DNA of 55,470 nucleotides from an uncultured Prevotella sp. (lineage in GTDB: Bacteria > Bacteroidota > Bacteroidia > Bacteroidales > Bacteroidaceae), in the NCBI GenBank assembly GCA_934196725.1, contig CAKPWR010000009.1, positions 1-55,470 on the forward strand, in the 5' to 3' direction. Each line of letters begins with the position of its first letter. The stretch's first letter is position 1. The notes beneath the pieces were generated by a model. It was not told the origin of the DNA and ran no database searches. It was given only the letters and a program-made list of their open reading frames with translations. Shown piece by piece: positions 50,697 to 55,470 of this stretch. The position numbers and the translations under genes were made by a program.

Positions 50697-50752
50697 ATTT
50701 TTTATATTTTAAGTTGAAAGGTTATTATATTCTTCTTTAAAGAATAGTGCTA

Positions 50753-50760
50753 CAAAGATA
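50753..50760 (-). promoter_or_regulatory. -7 box of the fucI-fucP operon
   Basis: TATCTTTG on the minus strand, about 57 bp upstream of fucI. No TTG at the -33 spacing. Confidence 0.5.
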
Positions 50761-50832
50761 GTGATAAAATACCATCATTGTTATGGCCGTTATGTTTTTT
50801 TGTGTTTAATTGTCTTTATTTTCATAAAAGAA

Positions 50833-50865
50833 AAACGTGTAAGTAATCGGGTTACTTACACGTTT
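50833..50865 (-). terminator. Terminator of the HAD gene
   Basis: AAACGTGTAAGTAA / TTACTTACACGTTT stem with a 4-5 nt loop that begins inside the last codons of the HAD gene and is followed by a T-rich run on the minus strand. Confidence 0.85.
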
Positions 50866-51617
50866 GGAGTATTATCTTCAGCAATCTGTTTGGCTGTAGA
50901 TATGAGTTGCTCGAATTCTGCGCAGAACTCGGTCATCTGATGATAGAGCAGATTGCTACCTTTATCAGAGAGTTCCTTATCAGGCAATGGACCACTATTG
51001 ATGGCTACCGTGAAGATGTTGGCTGCTACACCGGCACGCACGCCCAGTGGAGCATTTTCTACCACGATACCTTCCCATGGCTTCAAGTCGCCAGCCTTCT
51101 GCAATCCCATCAGGTATGGATCAGGATTGGGTTTGCCACGCTTTACATCGTATGCGGTTACGATATGAGCTTCGTCCAGGTATTCGCCGAAGTCGTTGAG
51201 GAGTCTTAAGATAAGTGGGCGCTGACCGCTACCTGTAACTACTCCTACCTGCATTCCTGCATCCTTGATCTTCTTCATGATTTCCTTCACGCCAGGGAAT
51301 ATCTCGGCGGTTGGCATGGAGTGGAAGATGTCGGTCTTCACATCATACATCTTCTGCGCTTCATCCAGGGAGATGTCGATCCCCTTCTGCTTCTTCACCA
51401 TCATCTGGATGGTATCGATGCCTCGGGCTCCCTCGGTGGCATAGGCATCGGCGGCAGTCATGTGGATATCAAACTGCTTCATCGACTCCTGCCATGCCAC
51501 GGCATGATTGGGCATACTGTTATACAATACGCCATCCATATCAAAAAGAACGGCTTTAGGGTTGAATTCCCCAAAGCCGTGGTCTTTTAAGTATTTTGAA
51601 ATAATTTCCTTCATCAA
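50856..51617 (-). CDS. HAD-superfamily phosphatase (beta-phosphoglucomutase-like)
   Basis: The 253-residue HAD protein has motif I LFDMDGVLYNS (Asp26, Asp28), motif II GVVTGSG, the motif III lysine in KRGKPNPDPY and motif IV VVENAPLGVRAG. A helical cap follows motif I. Substrate is probably a small sugar phosphate. The location between pgi and fucI suggests hexose metabolism but does not fix it. Confidence 0.9.
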   Translation of the reverse strand: MMKEIISKYLKDHGFGEFNPKAVLFDMDGVLYNSMPNHAVAWQESMKQFDIHMTAADAYATEGARGIDTIQMMVKKQKGIDISLDEAQKMYDVKTDIFHSMPTAEIFPGVKEIMKKIKDAGMQVGVVTGSGQRPLILRLLNDFGEYLDEAHIVTAYDVKRGKPNPDPYLMGLQKAGDLKPWEGIVVENAPLGVRAGVAANIFTVAINSGPLPDKELSDKGSNLLYHQMTEFCAEFEQLISTAKQIAEDNTPNV

Positions 51618-51627
51618 CTTTTGTGTT

Positions 51628-51730
51628 TTAATGTTAAATGTTAAGTGTTAAATGTTAAGTTTTGCCTGCCGGACAAAGGCGTCTGCCCCCAACTTAACAT
51701 TTAACATTTAACATTTAACACTTAACATTT
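51628..51730. repeat. Inverted TTTAACA heptamer arrays
   Basis: The left arm (ATGTTAA/GTGTTAA units, 51629-51660) and right arm (CTTAACA/TTTAACA units, 51692-51730) flank a 30-bp core. They form a hairpin between pgi and the HAD gene. Confidence 0.85.
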
Positions 51731-51734
51731 TGCT

Positions 51735-53090
51735 TTACTCGTTAGCCAGACGCTCCTGGATAGCCTTGCTCTCTGCCTCATAACCTGGCTTGTTGAGCAA
51801 TGCAAACATGTTCTTCTTGTAAGCCTCAACACCTGGCTGGTTGAATGGGTTCACTTCTTCCAAGAGACCGCTGATACCGCAAGCCTTCTCGAAGAAGTAG
51901 ATCAACTGACCGAGGTAGTAAGCGTTCAACTCAGGTACGTTAACCAGGATGTTAGGAACACCACCGTCAACGTGAGCCAAACGTGTACCGAGCTCAGCCA
52001 TCTTGTTCACCTCGTCAACACGCTTGCCCTCAAGGAAGTTCAAACCGTCGAGGTTCTCATCGTCGTGTGGGAAGAGCAACTTCTCGTTAGGAGTCTCTAC
52101 GCTGATAACAGTCTCGAAGATAGAGCGCTCGCCCTCCTGAATCCACTGACCCATAGAGTGAAGGTCGGTAGTGAAGTCGCAAGCTGCAGGGAAGATACCC
52201 TTCTGGTCCTTACCCTCGCTCTCACCATAGAGCTGCTTCCACCACTCAGCGAAGTAGTGAAGCTTAGGCTGGAAGTTGCATACAATCTCAATCTTCTTGC
52301 CAGCCTGAGTATAGAGAGCCTGACGTGTAGCTGCATAGATAGCAGCTGGGTTCTCCTCGAAAGCTACGTCCTTGCCGCAAGCCTTCTCCATCTCGGCAGC
52401 ACCGGCAACGAGCTGCTTTACATCGAAACCAGCTACTGCGATAGGCAACAAACCTACTGGAGTCAAAACTGAGAAACGGCCACCTACATTGTCAGGGATG
52501 ATGAAGCTCTTGTAGCCCTCCTTGTCAGCACAAGTACGTGCAGCACCCTTCTTGGCGTCGGTAACAGCTACGATAACCTCCTTAGCCTCTTCCTTACCGC
52601 GCTGATCCTCGCACTGCTTCTTCAAGAGACGGAAAGCAAGAGCTGTCTCAGTAGTGGTACCAGACTTAGAGATATTGATGACACCAAACTTCTTGTCCTT
52701 CAAGAAAGAAGTCAACTCGAAGAGGTAGTCCTCACCGATATTGTTACCTGCGAAGAGGATAGTAGGGTTCTTCTTGTCGTTTACGAGCCAAGCGAAAGAG
52801 TTGCCGAGGCCTTCGATAACGGCGCGAGCACCGAGGTAGCTACCACCGATACCTGCAACCACAACAACCTCACACTTTTCGCGCAAAGTGTTGGCAACAG
52901 CCTGAATCTCATCGAGGAACTCAGGAGTGATAGAAGATGGCAAATGCAACCATCCCAAGAAATCGTTACCTTCACAAGTGCCGTTCTCAAGAGCTTCCTG
53001 AGCGGCCTTTACCTTAGGCTCGTAAGCCTTTACTGCACCCTCAGCGAGGAATGATGCAGCCTTTGTAATGTTTAAGCTGATACTTTTCAT
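51735..53090 (-). CDS. pgi: Glucose-6-phosphate isomerase
   Basis: The 451-residue enzyme interconverts glucose 6-phosphate and fructose 6-phosphate. SIS-domain motifs are [16 protein letters not shown] and [17 protein letters not shown]. The PGI signature [19 protein letters not shown] includes a catalytic-loop Arg, and the late His and Lys region is [12 protein letters not shown]. It is the shorter bacterial form. It begins eight bp after the gpsA stop, an operon-like spacing. Confidence 0.97.
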   Translation of the reverse strand: MKSISLNITKAASFLAEGAVKAYEPKVKAAQEALENGTCEGNDFLGWLHLPSSITPEFLDEIQAVANTLREKCEVVVVAGIGGSYLGARAVIEGLGNSFAWLVNDKKNPTILFAGNNIGEDYLFELTSFLKDKKFGVINISKSGTTTETALAFRLLKKQCEDQRGKEEAKEVIVAVTDAKKGAARTCADKEGYKSFIIPDNVGGRFSVLTPVGLLPIAVAGFDVKQLVAGAAEMEKACGKDVAFEENPAAIYAATRQALYTQAGKKIEIVCNFQPKLHYFAEWWKQLYGESEGKDQKGIFPAACDFTTDLHSMGQWIQEGERSIFETVISVETPNEKLLFPHDDENLDGLNFLEGKRVDEVNKMAELGTRLAHVDGGVPNILVNVPELNAYYLGQLIYFFEKACGISGLLEEVNPFNQPGVEAYKKNMFALLNKPGYEAESKAIQERLANE

Positions 53091-53098
53091 TTTACCTT

Positions 53099-54097
53099 TT
53101 ATCTAAATGAATCTGTTAAAAGTTTTATCTCTATTTGTGGACTGATGCGTTCATACAATATATTATATACGGCATCGAGGATTGGCATGTTGACGTGCAT
53201 GTGGCGATTGATTTCCTTCATACACTTCGTACCAAAGTATCCCTCGGCAATCATCTCCATCTCTATCTGCGCACTCTTCACGCTGTAGCCTTTACCTATC
53301 ATGGTTCCGAAGGTACGGTTGCGGGAGAAGTTGCTGTAACCCGTCACGAGCAGGTCGCCCAGATATACCGAGTCGTACATACTACGTTCGATAGGGTGGA
53401 CGGCTGTGAGAAAGCGATGCATCTCCTGAACAGCGTTTGACATGAGTACCGCCTGGAAATTGTCTCCATACTTCAAACCGCCACAGATACCTGCAGCAAT
53501 GGCATATACGTTTTTCAGCACCGAAGAGTATTCGATACCAATCACGTCGCTCGAAGTCTTGGTCTTGATAAACTCGCTTGCCAGACAGTCGTTGGCAAAG
53601 GCACGCGCCTTGTCGGTATCACTACAACCCACAGTGAGATAGCTCAGACGTTCCAGAGCAACCTCCTCGGCATGTGAAGGACCACCGATACATGCCAGAT
53701 TCTCGTAAGGAACATCGTATACCTGATGGAAATATTCCGAGCAGACGAGGTTCTCGTCTGGCACAATACCCTTGATGGCTGTGATAATAAACTTGTCGCT
53801 GATGCGAGTCTTGAGTTTCTTGAGATGATTCTTGAGGTAAGGCGATGGGGTTACGAATACGAGAGTATCGTAGTTCTGCACTATCTTGTTGATATCAGAA
53901 GAGAAGAAAATCTCATCTACGTTGAATCGTGCCGACATCAGATAGGCTGGGTTATGCCCCATGCGCTTGAAGTCTTCGATGCGGTCATTGCGACGCATAT
54001 ACCAGCCTATGTGATGAGTATGCCCCACCACAATCTTGGCTATTGCCGTAGCCCAGCTACCGCCGCCAATAATCGCTATTTTACCGCAGTTATACAC
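53099..54097 (-). CDS. gpsA: Glycerol-3-phosphate dehydrogenase [NAD(P)+]
   Basis: The 332-residue enzyme makes sn-glycerol 3-phosphate for phospholipids. It has the dinucleotide motif [16 protein letters not shown] and the phosphate-site [12 protein letters not shown]. The catalytic region is [13 protein letters not shown] with [20 protein letters not shown]. It is followed closely by pgi, and upstream by a heptamer array and a four-helix-bundle gene. Confidence 0.96.
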   Translation of the reverse strand: MYNCGKIAIIGGGSWATAIAKIVVGHTHHIGWYMRRNDRIEDFKRMGHNPAYLMSARFNVDEIFFSSDINKIVQNYDTLVFVTPSPYLKNHLKKLKTRISDKFIITAIKGIVPDENLVCSEYFHQVYDVPYENLACIGGPSHAEEVALERLSYLTVGCSDTDKARAFANDCLASEFIKTKTSSDVIGIEYSSVLKNVYAIAAGICGGLKYGDNFQAVLMSNAVQEMHRFLTAVHPIERSMYDSVYLGDLLVTGYSNFSRNRTFGTMIGKGYSVKSAQIEMEMIAEGYFGTKCMKEINRHMHVNMPILDAVYNILYERISPQIEIKLLTDSFR

Positions 54098-54112
54098 CTT
54101 TTATATTATATA

Positions 54113-54186
54113 ATGTTAAGTGTTAAATGTTAAATGTTAAATTGGGCATACGCCTTTATATGTTTGATGTTAAGTGATGAATGTTA
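54113..54186 (-). repeat. ATGTTAA heptamers downstream of the four-helix-bundle gene
   Basis: ATGTTAA/GTGTTAA units at about 54114-54142 and 54167-54186 enclose GGGCATACGCC. With the opposite-oriented array at 54547-54578 they bracket one gene. Confidence 0.8.
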
Positions 54187-54546
54187 ATGACTCTGAGGTT
54201 GGAGCTTCTTTGTTACAGATGTAAGGAGACTTACTAACTCTTTAGAGTCATTATATATAGATAGGTATAGCTTTTCATCTAAATAGTTGGTTCGATGAAG
54301 GAGCCTTATCCAATATTGTGTTTCCTTGCATTCTTTTAAAGAAATGTAAACTTTGGAAGCAAAGTCTGCTTTGCTGATAGCAGACTGAGCTTCTGAAAGA
54401 TTTGCTCCAATGCTAGTGCCGCAACGGAGGAGTTGCTTACTCATGATATACTCTTTTTGTTCAGAGCATAACCATTTGTAAAGATTGACAATGCGTACTG
54501 CAAAGTCCATACTTTTGTTTATTAGCAAATCACCCGCTTCGCTCAT
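54184..54546 (-). CDS. Four-helix-bundle protein (23S rRNA intervening-sequence type)
   Basis: The 120-residue all-helical protein matches the four-helix-bundle family by KQLLRCGTSIGANLSEAQSA, then SLKECKETQYWIRLL. Members are encoded in 23S rRNA intervening sequences and also stand free in many Bacteroidota genomes; the related Avd proteins serve diversity-generating retroelements. No reverse transcriptase or variable repeat is nearby. The gene sits between lysS and gpsA and is bracketed by inverted heptamer arrays, so it looks inserted. Confidence 0.88.
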   Translation of the reverse strand: MSEAGDLLINKSMDFAVRIVNLYKWLCSEQKEYIMSKQLLRCGTSIGANLSEAQSAISKADFASKVYISLKECKETQYWIRLLHRTNYLDEKLYLSIYNDSKELVSLLTSVTKKLQPQSH

Positions 54547-54578
54547 AATTTAACATTTAACACTTAACATTTAACATT
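54547..54578 (+). repeat. TTTAACA heptamers between lysS and the four-helix-bundle gene
   Basis: Four units (TTTAACA, TTTAACA, CTTAACA, TTTAACA) adjoin the four-helix-bundle start codon. Confidence 0.85.
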
Positions 54579-54585
54579 GAGAAGT

Positions 54586-55470
54586 TCAAGCTTGGCTACG
54601 ATCGATCCAAGATTGGATGCAATCCAAGCTTGGGCGTTCGTAGCCGAGCTTGTACTTCTTATTGATTTCTCCAATCTTCTGCTGCAAGCCTTGAGCCTTC
54701 TCTTCACGGATATCAGAGATGAGGTTGAAACCTGCCTTGCGGAGCACGTATGCCCAATCCTCTGGCACGCCAATCTCTGCCCATTCCTTGATGGTGCTCT
54801 GTGGCATCTTCTTCTCTGGCTTCATCTGTGGGAAGAACAATACCTCCTGGATGAAGGTCTTGCCTGTCATCAACATGACCAAGCGGTCGATACCGATACC
54901 GATACCTGATGTTGGAGGCATACCGTACTGGAGGGCACGGAGGAAGTCCTGATCGATGATCATCGCCTCATCATCTCCCTTGTCGGCAAGCTTCATCTGG
55001 TCGATGAAACGCTCTTCCTGGTCGATTGGGTCGTTGAGCTCAGAGTATGCATTGGCAAGCTCCTTACCGTTTACCATCAACTCGAAACGCTCGGTCAAGC
55101 CTGGCTTAGAACGGTGCATCTTGGTCAATGGAGACATCTCTACAGGATAGTCGGTGATGAAGGTAGGCTGGAGGAAAGTACCCTCGCAGAACTCACCGAA
55201 GAGCTCGTCAATCAACTTACCCTTACCCATGGTCTCATCTACATCCATGCCCTTCTCCTTGCAGAATGCGCGGATCTCTTCCTCTGTCTTGCCGTTGCAG
55301 TCGAAACCGGTCTTCTCCTTGATGGCATCGAGGATAGGAAGACGGCGATATGGAGCTTTGAAGCTGATGATGTTGCCATCAATCTCGCGCTCTGGCTTGC
55401 CGTTGACAGCAATACAGATAGTCTCGAGCAACTTCTCTGTGAATGCCATCATCCAGTTGTAGTCCTTGTA
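54586..55470 (-). CDS. lysS: Lysyl-tRNA synthetase, C-terminal part
   Basis: The frame is open to the right edge, so the N-terminal anticodon-binding domain lies outside the window. The visible part has the class II motif 2-3 catalytic region: EMSPLTKMHR, GKELANAYSELNDP and motif 3 GIGIGIDRLVMLMTG. After the catalytic domain there is a C-terminal extension of about 60 residues (EDWAYVLRKAGFNLISDIRE, then GLQQKIGEINKKYKLGYERP). This helical tail is one I associate with Bacteroidota LysRS. Confidence 0.95.
   Translation of the reverse strand, partial: YKDYNWMMAFTEKLLETICIAVNGKPEREIDGNIISFKAPYRRLPILDAIKEKTGFDCNGKTEEEIRAFCKEKGMDVDETMGKGKLIDELFGEFCEGTFLQPTFITDYPVEMSPLTKMHRSKPGLTERFELMVNGKELANAYSELNDPIDQEERFIDQMKLADKGDDEAMIIDQDFLRALQYGMPPTSGIGIGIDRLVMLMTGKTFIQEVLFFPQMKPEKKMPQSTIKEWAEIGVPEDWAYVLRKAGFNLISDIREEKAQGLQQKIGEINKKYKLGYERPSLDCIQSWIDRSQA

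Noticed and set aside
54184..54546. Four-helix-bundle protein as Avd of a diversity-generating retroelement
   Set aside because: No reverse transcriptase, template repeat or variable repeat is found nearby.

Overview
The window looks like a chromosomal segment of a gut or oral Prevotellaceae bacterium, most like Segatella (Prevotella) copri. Supporting signs are Bacteroidota-type promoters (TTTG, about 19 nt, TAnnTTTG) in front of many genes, A-rich leaders without Shine-Dalgarno sites, a DUF4924 protein, FucP-type sugar symporters, a secreted pectin-degrading set, and all seven trp genes in one cluster. No search was run, so the genus is an inference.

Layout. Positions 1-9.7 kb are an accessory, scarred region. 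It holds a VirE-N/BT4734-like replication protein running off the left edge, remnants of a nucleotidyltransferase, a FucP-like transporter and an HTH regulator, a DUF3800 gene paired with a small unknown gene, an XRE/ImmA-IrrE metalloprotease regulator, and a DEAH helicase interrupted in frame by repeat elements. Positions 9.7-18.4 kb encode extracellular pectin breakdown: a CE8 pectinesterase with accessory domains, a small secreted protein, a PL1 pectate lyase and a GH28-GH105 fusion. A sigma-70-family factor and ribulose-phosphate epimerase follow. Positions 20.5-28.5 kb are the tryptophan operon in the order D-C-F-A-B-E-G, preceded by a promoter, a Trp-Trp-Trp leader peptide and a terminator with a plausible competing antiterminator. 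Positions 28.5-47.5 kb are mostly housekeeping and transport: ROK glucokinase, LysE-type exporter, DUF4924, RF3, CLC channel, Fmt, YrdC/Sua5, OPT transporter, mutarotase-like protein, DMT exporter, LysR, ThrE, an AspT-like transporter and MnmA. Positions 47.5-55.5 kb, on the minus strand, hold FucP, FucI, a HAD phosphatase, Pgi, GpsA, a four-helix-bundle protein and the C-terminal part of LysRS.

The most striking feature is the density of short interspersed repeats from at least seven families. Family F (about 150-190 bp) has two stem-loops whose paired bases change together between its three copies, and it sits twice, in the same frame, inside the helicase gene. Family B (about 33 bp) sits in frame inside the virE-like gene, the helicase and trpE. 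Family D (about 90 bp, eight copies, three inverted pairs) resembles REP/BIME elements. Families G, heptamer-AAGTTCA, heptamer-TTTAACA and GTAAAAA fill the intergenic spaces, and every trp operon junction carries at least one family. The main hunt results are the family F elements inside genes and the trp attenuator.
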